Part shown: piece after piece, positions 33,357 to 40,698 of the stretch | Layout: the number at the start of each line of letters is the position of its first letter | How positions within the stretch are numbered: position 1 is the first letter of the stretch | Assembly (NCBI GenBank): GCA_018266775.1 | Contig: JAFDZS010000010.1 | Coordinates: 307,983 to 371,982 of the forward strand | Length of the DNA: 64,000 nt | Direction: 5' to 3' | DNA from: Bacteroidota bacterium | GTDB taxonomy: Bacteria; Bacteroidota; Bacteroidia; Chitinophagales; Chitinophagaceae | Translations under genes and position numbers: made by a program | Notes under the pieces: generated by a model | Database searches by the model: none | Told to the model about the DNA's origin: nothing | What the model saw: only the letters and a program-made list of their open reading frames with translations

Positions 33357-35081
33357 ATGGAATTAAAGTATTTACTGGCACTCAAAGAATCTGAAAATAA
33401 GGTTGAATTCAAAGCTGCCCGTAATAACTTTAAATACGCCGGAGGCGATAATAAAGAGCCAAAGGATCGCCGTCATTGTGTATTAGGGTATGTGATTGCC
33501 TTTTGTAATGAAGGCGGTGGTATGCTGGTTTTAGGAGTAGATGATAAACATCCCCATACTGTTGTAGGTTCTAACTTTGCAGAAGGATTAGAAGGTAATC
33601 TTTGCGATCAGATTTATTCAGACATTGGTATAAGGGTGGAAACTGAAGTTTTACAACAGGATGGGAAAAGAGTTTTAATAATAAAAATACCCAGCCGTCC
33701 GATTGGGAAGTTGATGAAATTTGAAGGGGTTCCGTTAATGAGGATTGGAGAAAGTTTACGGGAGATGTCTGATCAGGAAATGCTCAAAATTCTTTCTGAA
33801 CAGGAGCCTGATTTTTCTGCTACAATTTGCGAAGGGTTAACAATTGGAGATTTGGATGAATTCTCGTTGCATGCAATGGCAGAAAGATATGCGGCTAAAC
33901 AAAATAACAATGATTTCCTTTCTTTACCTCTTGAGCAAAGCCTTTCAGATTTAGATTTGTCAAAGAATGGGAAACTCACTTATGCAGCACTTATATTAGT
34001 TGGTAAAGATGAAGCATTGAAAAAATTTCTACCTCAAAGTGCTATTAACCTTGAATACCGTGTAAACAAAGATTCTATTCATTATGATGACCGGCTAATT
34101 GCTAGCCATTCGGTGTTTAAAAATATTGATATCGTATGGGATCATATCAATTTACGTAACGGAAAATTTCCCATTCAGCAAGGGCCATATATTCTTGACA
34201 TTCCCTTTTTAAATGAAGAGGTAGTTCGGGAATCTGTAAACAATGCAATTGTTCACAGAGATTATCACCTGCAGTCGGAGATTGTTATCAAACAATCTAA
34301 TAACAGCCTTGATGTAATTAGCCCCGGAGGATTTCCTTTAGGTGTTTCTGCTGAAAATATTTTAACGGTTAATAGTACCCCAAGAAACAGGTTATTAGCT
34401 GATATACTTTTAAAAACGGGAGTGGTTGAACGCTCAGGGCAGGGCGTTGATAAACTTTTTAAAAACACTATCCAGGAAGCTAAAGGCAGCCCTGATTATT
34501 TAAGATCAGATAGTTTTCAGGTGCATTTACATATTCCAACTATCGTACAGGATAAAGCATTTGTTTTATTTATCGAATACATACAAAAGGAAATTAAGGT
34601 CGATTTGTCTTTGATGGAAGTTTTGACATTGGAAAAAATCCGGCAAAAAGTTGATAAGTCTGAACTTGATCATAACACAGTAAAAACCTTGCATGACAAA
34701 AATTTAATCGAACTCATTGGTCGTACTCATGCAAAAGGGTACATGTTGTCTAAAATGTATTTTTCTTTCACTAATCAACCAGCGGCATATACAAAACAAA
34801 AAGATCCTGACATCAGTAATATATGGCTGCAAGTCTTCAACCACATGTCGAAATTTAAGAAAGCAAAAATACTTGACTTTGAATCCTTATTTGAAGGAAT
34901 ACTTACCCGTGAGCAAGTGAAATATTATATCTATCTTTTTGTAGATGCTGGTATTTTAAACCGAAAAGGCGTTAGCCGGGGAACCTATTATGAACTCTCG
35001 GCAGAACTTTTAAAACATGATAATCCTCTTCAGTTAGGATTAGAAAAATTGAAGGATATACCGGATAGCACATCGTCATAA
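33357..35081 (+). CDS. AlbA_2 (Schlafen-type) / RecG-like ATPase-domain protein
   Basis: The N-terminal AlbA_2 domain (about 10-130) has E-F-K-A-A near residue 17 and I-A-F-C-N-E-G-G-G-M-L-V-L-G-V near 49-63. The region about 285-400 matches the HATPase-like domain of this family: N-N-A-I-V-H-R-D-Y near 297 and V-E-R-S-G-Q-G-V near 358. The C-terminus looks like winged helices. Members bind nucleic acid and are often labelled ATP-binding or RecG-like; many sit in defence islands, but the biochemical role is unknown. It reads on the opposite strand to the tra block and is probably cargo. Confidence 0.85.
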   Translation: MELKYLLALKESENKVEFKAARNNFKYAGGDNKEPKDRRHCVLGYVIAFCNEGGGMLVLGVDDKHPHTVVGSNFAEGLEGNLCDQIYSDIGIRVETEVLQQDGKRVLIIKIPSRPIGKLMKFEGVPLMRIGESLREMSDQEMLKILSEQEPDFSATICEGLTIGDLDEFSLHAMAERYAAKQNNNDFLSLPLEQSLSDLDLSKNGKLTYAALILVGKDEALKKFLPQSAINLEYRVNKDSIHYDDRLIASHSVFKNIDIVWDHINLRNGKFPIQQGPYILDIPFLNEEVVRESVNNAIVHRDYHLQSEIVIKQSNNSLDVISPGGFPLGVSAENILTVNSTPRNRLLADILLKTGVVERSGQGVDKLFKNTIQEAKGSPDYLRSDSFQVHLHIPTIVQDKAFVLFIEYIQKEIKVDLSLMEVLTLEKIRQKVDKSELDHNTVKTLHDKNLIELIGRTHAKGYMLSKMYFSFTNQPAAYTKQKDPDISNIWLQVFNHMSKFKKAKILDFESLFEGILTREQVKYYIYLFVDAGILNRKGVSRGTYYELSAELLKHDNPLQLGLEKLKDIPDSTSS

Positions 35082-35204
35082 TTGACGATGATGCCACATA
35101 AATCCCACACAATTGCGATATCGCAACCATTGTTTATAAATTACTTGTAATTATAAATAATTGACAATCAATTAATATTTTAATAATTCAGTATTATTTT
35201 AGTT

Positions 35205-35268
35205 CCCACAAATAGCCACATAAACCGCACTAAACACCATCAAACCTTAACAAACCGCCATAAAACCG
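35205..35268. repeat. Phased CCNNNNNAAA tract upstream of the QueC-like operon
   Basis: The 481-nt gap after the AlbA_2 gene contains a C-rich/A-tract run. CCACATAAA, CCGCACTAAA, CACCATCAAA, CCTTAACAAA and CCGCCATAAAA follow one another at about 10-11 bp. A copy of CCACATAAA also occurs at 35094-35102. In-phase A-tracts usually bend DNA. An AT-rich stretch (about 35140-35200) precedes it. The IR at 35467 is described separately; nothing else was recognised in the gap. Confidence 0.5.
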
Positions 35269-35466
35269 TGAGTAACTATAGGGCTAATACCCTCTTTTTT
35301 GATATAATTAATTGATAATTAATAATTTATGATATTTGGTGGTTTTTCTTGATTTTGCTAGAAATCACCTGAAATCCTTATTGGGTAAGGGTTTTAGGGG
35401 GGGTAGGAGAGTTTTACTTGTTTACAATAACGTTCATTTGATATGACACCAAAAACCTATTACTTA

Positions 35467-35489
35467 AAATTGTAAGGAGCTTACAATTT
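35467..35489. promoter_or_regulatory. Perfect inverted repeat, candidate operator
   Basis: AAATTGTAAG and CTTACAATTT are separated by GAG: a perfect 10-bp dyad, 74 nt before the ATG of the Met-Gly-His protein. There is no T-run beyond it, so an operator is more likely than a terminator. The nearby XRE repressor-like gene is a possible ligand. Confidence 0.55.
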
Positions 35490-35562
35490 ACGGGGTATAA
35501 AACCAAAATTATTATTATATTTATAGAACTATAAACCCTTATAAAACCTTTACTAATCTGCT

Positions 35563-36348
35563 ATGGGACATGAAAGAGTTGGTTTTTTACCAAAATCAAA
35601 ATCATGGAATAAAGTTGTAGAGTCAATACATGGCTATTCTGAAGCAACGCCTGATGTTTCTATAATTGCAGAACAGGCCTTAAAAAATATTCGCCAAAAA
35701 TTTCTTGCCTTAAATACAGATTTAAGTTTTCTTGCTTCTTTTAAATGTCTTGTTGTACTTTCTTATGCGAATAAAGCTGAAAATCCAATTGGGTTTTTGA
35801 GCGAAAATGGGATTGGGGTTAATGAAAATGGAAGTCTATTTCAACTTACATCTGCCACCCAAAAATGGATGGAAAAGCAAAGCGGTTCAAAAGAGTATAA
35901 TACTTTAGCTACCAAAGCGCTTGTTGATACCATTAATAACTGGGTTAAAACTAATCAGCCTGGCGCAAGTTTGTTTGGAAAAAATGAAAGCATCCTTGCA
36001 TCATGGGAAAAAGCTACAAATGGAGCAGGGTTTTGTGAAGTAAGCCGTGATTATTTTTCACGTTTCACTACTAACTATTTATCTTATTTTTTAGACAGAG
36101 CCGCTTCAGCTCAAATTGATTCTATTACTGAACGGAATCAGTTTTCCGATTCCATAAAGAACCATATCTCAGAAATATCTACACATGCTTTTGAGACCTC
36201 CAAAATTGCACAGTCTTTTGCAGCTGGCTGGTTTAACAGCAATGCCAAAACTGAGTTTCCTTCAGACAAAAAAATTAAAGGCTTTCTGGGTATAGTAACC
36301 AAGAAGTTTCACGATGAATTTTCAAGGGAGGGGCGTGGCAAAAAGTAA
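35563..36348 (+). CDS. QatB-like partner protein with Met-Gly-His N-terminus
   Basis: This is a 261-residue soluble protein, mostly helical by appearance, starting M-G-H-E-R-V-G-F-L-P-K. The start is well marked: in-frame stop context upstream and a compact conserved-looking N-terminus. No catalytic motif is visible. It is followed with a 14-base overlap by a QueC-like enzyme. In the Qat system the QueC-like QatC has a small partner QatB that begins Met-Gly, and QueC-like defence enzymes have been reported to attach a deazaguanine to a partner N-terminus. By analogy, Gly2 here, exposed after Met removal, is the candidate acceptor. The QatB relationship is by context and N-terminus, not by recognisable fold. 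Confidence 0.6.
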   Translation: MGHERVGFLPKSKSWNKVVESIHGYSEATPDVSIIAEQALKNIRQKFLALNTDLSFLASFKCLVVLSYANKAENPIGFLSENGIGVNENGSLFQLTSATQKWMEKQSGSKEYNTLATKALVDTINNWVKTNQPGASLFGKNESILASWEKATNGAGFCEVSRDYFSRFTTNYLSYFLDRAASAQIDSITERNQFSDSIKNHISEISTHAFETSKIAQSFAAGWFNSNAKTEFPSDKKIKGFLGIVTKKFHDEFSREGRGKK

Positions 36349-38209
36349 TTTTAAACATATAGCCCTATGCAATGGCGCTACTTTACCTAAGGGTTTAAAG
36401 GTAAAGGGCGATAAAGTCTGGCATTTAACTGATGACGCAGGGAAAGCTGTCTTTGGTACAATTCTCTTGGAGAAATTTGTAAACCAGGTAAGCCATATAC
36501 CGGATAGAGTTAAAGATCTTTTAGAGATAGCTGGGAATCTTTTTATTATAGATCGGAAAGTTGGAAGAGGTACATCGAATTCTATTGAATTTGATGGCTG
36601 GTCCCGAACGATTCATTTTATAATGAAAGTCAGGGATGGTAAATTCTGGATGCAGGAAACAACAAGAAATTTGTTATCAGAAGCGGTAACCTTCATGACC
36701 GGGGATTATGAATATCAATTTCTTTTCCAGGACGGTTATCCAAGTACTGCATTTAATTTATTTGACCAGTCTGGTATTTCAGTTGGATTAGACGACGGGA
36801 AAAAGCATATTGCACTTTTTTCAGGCGGACTGGACTCCTTTACCGGTGCAGTTGATTTTTTGGAAAATAATCCGAATAGTAAATTATTTCTTATAAGCCA
36901 TACCTCCGGTAATCCAAGCACTAAAGCTACACAACAACGTATTTACAAATTACTTGAGGAGCTTTATCCACAGAGAACTACCTGGTACAAATTTAAATGC
37001 CACATGACAGGCGTAAGAGCGGTGGAAGAAAGCCAAAGAACTAGAAGTATACTTTACTCGTCGGTTGCCTATGCACTTAGTAGTATTTTTAAGGAAGATT
37101 CATTTACCTTTTTTGAAAATGGTGTTACGTCTTTAAATTTCCCCAAAAGGGCAGACATGATCAATGCCAGATCAAGCAGGACTACACATCCAAGAACTAT
37201 TTGGCATCTTAAAAATTTCTTGACTCATTTGCATGGAAAGCCATTTGAAATCAAACATCCTTATTTGCTTTTAACTAAAACAGATGTTATTGCAAAGCTT
37301 AAAACGTTTGATAAAAATCAGTATATAAATAATACGGTTTCTTGCTCTGTTGCCTTAAAAAAGGATGGCAACTTTACTCATTGTGGCACCTGCTCACAAT
37401 GCGTAGATAGAAGATTTGCAATGCATGCCAGCCAGTTGGAAGAAGACGATGGGCAAGGTATTTACACTAAGAATTTCATTCTTGATAAAATAGATGATAA
37501 TGCAGACAGGTTAACTATTCTAGATCATGTCAGACAGGCAATGAAATTTAAGGACACTACTGAGGATGGATTTTATATTGACATGGCTGCTGAACTAGGC
37601 AATTTGCTCGAGTATATGAATACTGATGAAGAGGCAGCTTTTAACTTGCTATATGATTTATGTAAAAGGCACGGACAACAGATACATGCAGCTATATTGA
37701 GGATGAGAAATGTTTATGATGATCCTTTTACTCAAATTACTAAAGGTTCATTCCTTGATATTATAAATGAGAAAGAATATCTGAAACCTGAAGCAAAACT
37801 ACTTTGCGAAAAGATAAAAAAGAAACTGGATGAAGCTTTACCAATAATGTTCCGAAAAAATCTTCCTAAAGATGAAAATGATTTAAATGATAAGATTAAT
37901 GGTATTATAAATGGAGAAGCAGAACAATATGGCAGAGAGTTTCCATCCATACAATTTTCCTCTATACGCACAGTTGTTGATCATAGTTTTGCTTCAAATA
38001 ATCTCTTAATAGAAAGTAAATATCTTAGAGGGAATACAGGAGAGCGGGTTGCTACAGACGGTATAAGTGCAGACCTAATCAAATATCCTTCAGAATCTCA
38101 TTTGTTGTTTTTATTGTATGATCCAGAAAGAAAAATTTCAAGTGATAATTTATTGATCCAAACTTATGAACAAAAGCGGAATAATGTTACAGTATATATA
38201 TTCCGTTAA
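36335..38209 (+). CDS. QueC-like PP-loop enzyme with C-terminal PD-(D/E)xK-like domain
   Basis: I choose the GTG at 36335 because AAGGGAGGGG lies directly before it; an ATG at 36314 in frame lacks that. The product is 624 residues. Residues about 65-150 match the N-terminal region of QatC-like enzymes (D-R-K-V-G-R-G, G-W-S-R, F-M-T-G-D). The PP-loop S-G-G-L-D-S is at 163-168, and a QueC-type zinc site is formed by C337, C350, C353 and C356. QueC converts carboxydeazaguanine to preQ0 with ATP; defence relatives modify proteins instead. The last 120 residues carry D549-x10-E560-S-K562, a PD-(D/E)xK nuclease signature. No other queuosine genes are near, so a defence role is favoured. Confidence 0.8.
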   Translation: MAKSNFKHIALCNGATLPKGLKVKGDKVWHLTDDAGKAVFGTILLEKFVNQVSHIPDRVKDLLEIAGNLFIIDRKVGRGTSNSIEFDGWSRTIHFIMKVRDGKFWMQETTRNLLSEAVTFMTGDYEYQFLFQDGYPSTAFNLFDQSGISVGLDDGKKHIALFSGGLDSFTGAVDFLENNPNSKLFLISHTSGNPSTKATQQRIYKLLEELYPQRTTWYKFKCHMTGVRAVEESQRTRSILYSSVAYALSSIFKEDSFTFFENGVTSLNFPKRADMINARSSRTTHPRTIWHLKNFLTHLHGKPFEIKHPYLLLTKTDVIAKLKTFDKNQYINNTVSCSVALKKDGNFTHCGTCSQCVDRRFAMHASQLEEDDGQGIYTKNFILDKIDDNADRLTILDHVRQAMKFKDTTEDGFYIDMAAELGNLLEYMNTDEEAAFNLLYDLCKRHGQQIHAAILRMRNVYDDPFTQITKGSFLDIINEKEYLKPEAKLLCEKIKKKLDEALPIMFRKNLPKDENDLNDKINGIINGEAEQYGREFPSIQFSSIRTVVDHSFASNNLLIESKYLRGNTGERVATDGISADLIKYPSESHLLFLLYDPERKISSDNLLIQTYEQKRNNVTVYIFR

Positions 38210-38275
38210 AGCAACCTAACAGTTTACATTCAAGACCTCAAAAATTATTAAGGGGATTAAAAAATTTGGAGTTAC

Positions 38276-38512
38276 TTATTCTTCAATTTCAAAATCTAAT
38301 AGCTTCTTTGGGTGAATTTCTAATCCTTTTGATAATTCTAAGATAGTTAAGAGTGTTATATTAAACTCTCCTTTTTCAATTTTGCCTATATTACTGTGAT
38401 CAACATTACAGGAAGCTGCAAGTTCACGCAGGCTTACTCCTTTTTTCTCTCTAATTTTTTTTAAATTTTTTCCGAAACTCTTTAAAAAATCATTAGAATT
38501 TATCTCGTCCAT
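38276..38512 (-). CDS. XRE-family helix-turn-helix regulator
   Basis: This is a 78-residue single-domain protein. Helix-turn-helix residues about 12-66 include I-R-E-K-K-G-V-S-L-R-E-L-A, the recognition region N-V-D-H-S-N-I-G-K-I-E-K-G and L-L-T-I-L-E-L-S-K-G-L. It is a typical lambda-Cro-like repressor with a short acidic tail. It converges on the QueC-like gene, 66 nt from its stop. An inverted repeat 51-70 nt upstream of its own start is the natural autoregulatory site, and it may also control the neighbouring operon. Confidence 0.88.
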   Translation of the reverse strand: MDEINSNDFLKSFGKNLKKIREKKGVSLRELAASCNVDHSNIGKIEKGEFNITLLTILELSKGLEIHPKKLLDFEIEE

Positions 38513-38562
38513 TTCAAATCTATTTAAAGAAACGAAAAGGTCATTGATATGCGTAAATTAAG

Positions 38563-38582
38563 TGTGGGTAAGTATACCCACA
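38563..38582. promoter_or_regulatory. Inverted repeat upstream of the XRE gene
   Basis: TGTGGGTA and TACCCACA are separated by 4 nt, a perfect 8-bp dyad located 51-70 nt before the XRE start on the minus strand. Position and size fit an operator bound by a Cro-like dimer. Confidence 0.55.
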
Positions 38583-38625
38583 AATTAAAATATTTCGTAT
38601 ATTAGCTGAAATTTTTAATGAATTG

Positions 38626-38866
38626 ACTAAGTAAACTTAGTAATGCATAAATTAGCGATTTAGGAAATCGAATTAATGCATTCTCTTAGGGTCTCGTACT
38701 GAAACGTCGGAAATTTCAATACACACGAGGCGATAAGTAGAATGCCCACGTCTTTGGCGTGGGCTCTCTTATTCGTGTGTAAGGCCTCCGACGGCCTCAG
38801 TACGGTAAGTTGGGTCTACGCCATTTTTGTTTAGCCAACTGGCTACACTGAACAGCAGGACTCCTG
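38626..38866. other. Palindrome-rich non-coding region with a rod-like hairpin
   Basis: The 505-nt gap between the XRE gene and the TlpA locus is built of dyads. P1 is ACTAAGT-AA-ACTTAGT (38626-38641). P2 (38642-38682) pairs AATGCAT/ATGCATT, AATT/AATT and CGATTT/AAATCG. P3 (38695-38804) nests an 8-bp stem (38695-38702 with 38797-38804), 7 bp (38705-38711 with 38787-38793), 8 bp (38721-38728 with 38773-38780), 5 bp (38733-38737 with 38768-38772) and 7 bp (38744-38750 with 38758-38764). P4 (38832-38845) and P5 (38856-38866) are short dyads. No convincing open frame covers it. It may be a structured RNA, a mobile palindromic element or an element-end structure. Nothing further was recognised from 38867 to 39017. 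Confidence 0.6.
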
Positions 38867-39017
38867 GTAAATCAGAAGCATCATTCGAACACATCCCACC
38901 AGATAACTTCAGACTCCTTTTAGTTTATTGACTTGTACCGCTTTATTGCTGTTATATCCTTTGAAATCTCATCCTTGTAATAACACTATTCCAATTGAAT
39001 AGGCTTAAACAAACTTT

Positions 39018-39281
39018 ATGCAAATGGTTAGTAAGGAAAATACTGCTGCCTGGTTATACTATCATCCGCTGCTGGTGCGCTATGCCAGGAGAATTGTTAA
39101 TGATCAGGAAACTGCTGCAGTGCTGGTAAAAAAGGTATTGGCAGATCAGTTTGTACTGGATGGTTTGCAGGAAACTGAACGGTTGCGCCAGTTATTAAAA
39201 ACAGATACGCTTCACAGTTGCTGCTGCTATACACAAGTCCAGATATTTGATCGTTCACCGGTAAAATTGCCGCTCAGATAA
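39018..39281 (+). CDS. Small sigma-region-2-like protein
   Basis: This 87-residue protein contains Y-Y-H-P-L-L-V-R-Y-A-R-R-I-V-N-D (about 13-28), which looks like region 2 of an ECF sigma factor (the L-Y-R-Y-A-x-R-I-L-x-D type). It lacks region 4 and so cannot be a complete sigma factor. The tail I-F-D-R-S-P-V-K-L-P is reminiscent of small Chitinophagaceae proteins encoded in front of SusC/D loci. Function is unknown; a remnant or a regulator of the locus behind it is possible. Confidence 0.55.
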   Translation: MQMVSKENTAAWLYYHPLLVRYARRIVNDQETAAVLVKKVLADQFVLDGLQETERLRQLLKTDTLHSCCCYTQVQIFDRSPVKLPLR

Positions 39282-39420
39282 TTATTCCTATGAGAAATGT
39301 ATACTATAACCCTTTTATTAGTTGGCTCAAAACCCTATATGAGCGCAAACCCAAGAACCCCACCTGATATAGCCCTGACCATAGTATTTTAATTTATTAA
39401 CTCAAGTAAAAACGATTGCA

Positions 39421-40698
39421 ATGAAATGCTTCTATTGCTTAATACTATTGTTATGCCCATTCGGCAGCTTTGCTGCAAATCCCCCCTTTAAAGCTTTAAA
39501 GGTTGGCGATAAAGTACCGGATATTTATTTTGAAAATATTATACATAGTACTGCTCATAAAGCCAATTTATACAGTTTTAAAAAGAAACTGATGATTCTT
39601 AATTTCTGGGCCACTACCTGCGGCACCTGCATTCATAAATTGCCCCTGCTGGATTCGATGCAGGCGCAGTATCCGGTAGACCTTTCGGTTTTGCTAATTA
39701 ATTCTTCTGTATCGGATACAAAGGAAAAAGTAGAAAAATTATTTAAGCGCATCACCAATGGGGATGCAAGAGGTTTCGGGTTGCCTGTGATAATAGGGGA
39801 CACGATTGCTAACCAACTCTTCCGGCATAAATATGTACCTCATTATGCATGGCTAAATGCCGACTTCACCATTGCGGCCATAACTGGTTCCGAAGACTTG
39901 GTGGCTGAAAAAATCCAGTCCTTTATTGAGGGCAAAAAAGTGACTTTTTTCAATAAAGAGGATATGGAAGATTTTAAACCCGGCAATCCATTATTCATTG
40001 CAGGAAATGGAGGTAATGGAAGTCAGGTGATGGCACGTACCACATGGAGCAATTTTATCAGTGGGCTTCCTACTGGTACCTATGTTGGTAAGGATAAGGA
40101 CAGCAAAATTAACAAGCTGCTCTTTACTAATTATCCACTATTGAATTTGATCCTTTATGCTTATGATATAAAATCCGGTGGATTTAATATTCAGATGGAA
40201 CCAGATGTCAGCAGGAATTTATCATTGGAAGGGCAACCAGATGACTGGATAGCAGCGCACAGTTTTACCTATGAACTGATCACGCCGCCAGTGTCACTGC
40301 ACACTGCAAAACAATGGATGCAGCAGGACCTGCTGCGCCAATTTGGTTACAGCGTCAGCTGCAAAATTGTTCCGGTTAATTGCTGGGTGATTCAAACTGA
40401 TACTTTGCTGTTAAAAGCCTACAAATCAAAGGGTGGTAACAAAACAAATAATCTGGCAGATTCTGACAGGCCTTTTTTGCACAACCGTCCCGTGAGTGAT
40501 ATCATGGAGTTCTTTCAACGGCAAGTTTCCATACCAGTGGTGAATGAAGCAGCACCGCTACTGATAGATATTGAACTGCCTGCCTACAACTCATTTAATG
40601 TAAAAACATTTGCTGCTCTTCTTGCACGCTTTGGTATTTACCTGAGGGAAGAACGGCGCAATCTTACTCAGTATTTTATTTTTCATCAACCAAACTAA
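39421..40698 (+). CDS. TlpA-type thioredoxin-fold protein with extra C-terminal domain
   Basis: The protein has a signal peptide (about 1-19) and a thioredoxin-like domain (about 25-180) with W-A-T-T-C-G-T-C (Cys67 and Cys70), the redox CxxC. Residues about 205-425 form an additional domain. Its L-L-N-L-I-L-Y-A-Y-D segment and the later W-M-Q-Q-D-L-L-R-Q-F-G-Y recall DUF3738-type proteins. It is probably a periplasmic disulfide reductase or thiol sensor. The SusC start overlaps its stop by one base (TAATG), so the three genes form one operon. Confidence 0.85.
   Translation: MKCFYCLILLLCPFGSFAANPPFKALKVGDKVPDIYFENIIHSTAHKANLYSFKKKLMILNFWATTCGTCIHKLPLLDSMQAQYPVDLSVLLINSSVSDTKEKVEKLFKRITNGDARGFGLPVIIGDTIANQLFRHKYVPHYAWLNADFTIAAITGSEDLVAEKIQSFIEGKKVTFFNKEDMEDFKPGNPLFIAGNGGNGSQVMARTTWSNFISGLPTGTYVGKDKDSKINKLLFTNYPLLNLILYAYDIKSGGFNIQMEPDVSRNLSLEGQPDDWIAAHSFTYELITPPVSLHTAKQWMQQDLLRQFGYSVSCKIVPVNCWVIQTDTLLLKAYKSKGGNKTNNLADSDRPFLHNRPVSDIMEFFQRQVSIPVVNEAAPLLIDIELPAYNSFNVKTFAALLARFGIYLREERRNLTQYFIFHQPN

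Noticed and set aside
35205-35268. CRISPR or Shine-Dalgarno-type repeats
   Set aside because: Units are about 10 bp and imperfect, with no spacer sequence; phased A-tracts explain the pattern better.
36335-38209. Housekeeping queuosine gene queC
   Set aside because: The protein is far longer than QueC, has an added nuclease-like domain, and no queD, queE or queF lies nearby.
38840-38846. TGGCTAC also occurs in the tRNA-His acceptor end, as a possible right attachment site
   Set aside because: Only 7 bases match, and they are part of a local dyad (TAGCCA-AC-TGGCTA); not enough to call an attachment site.
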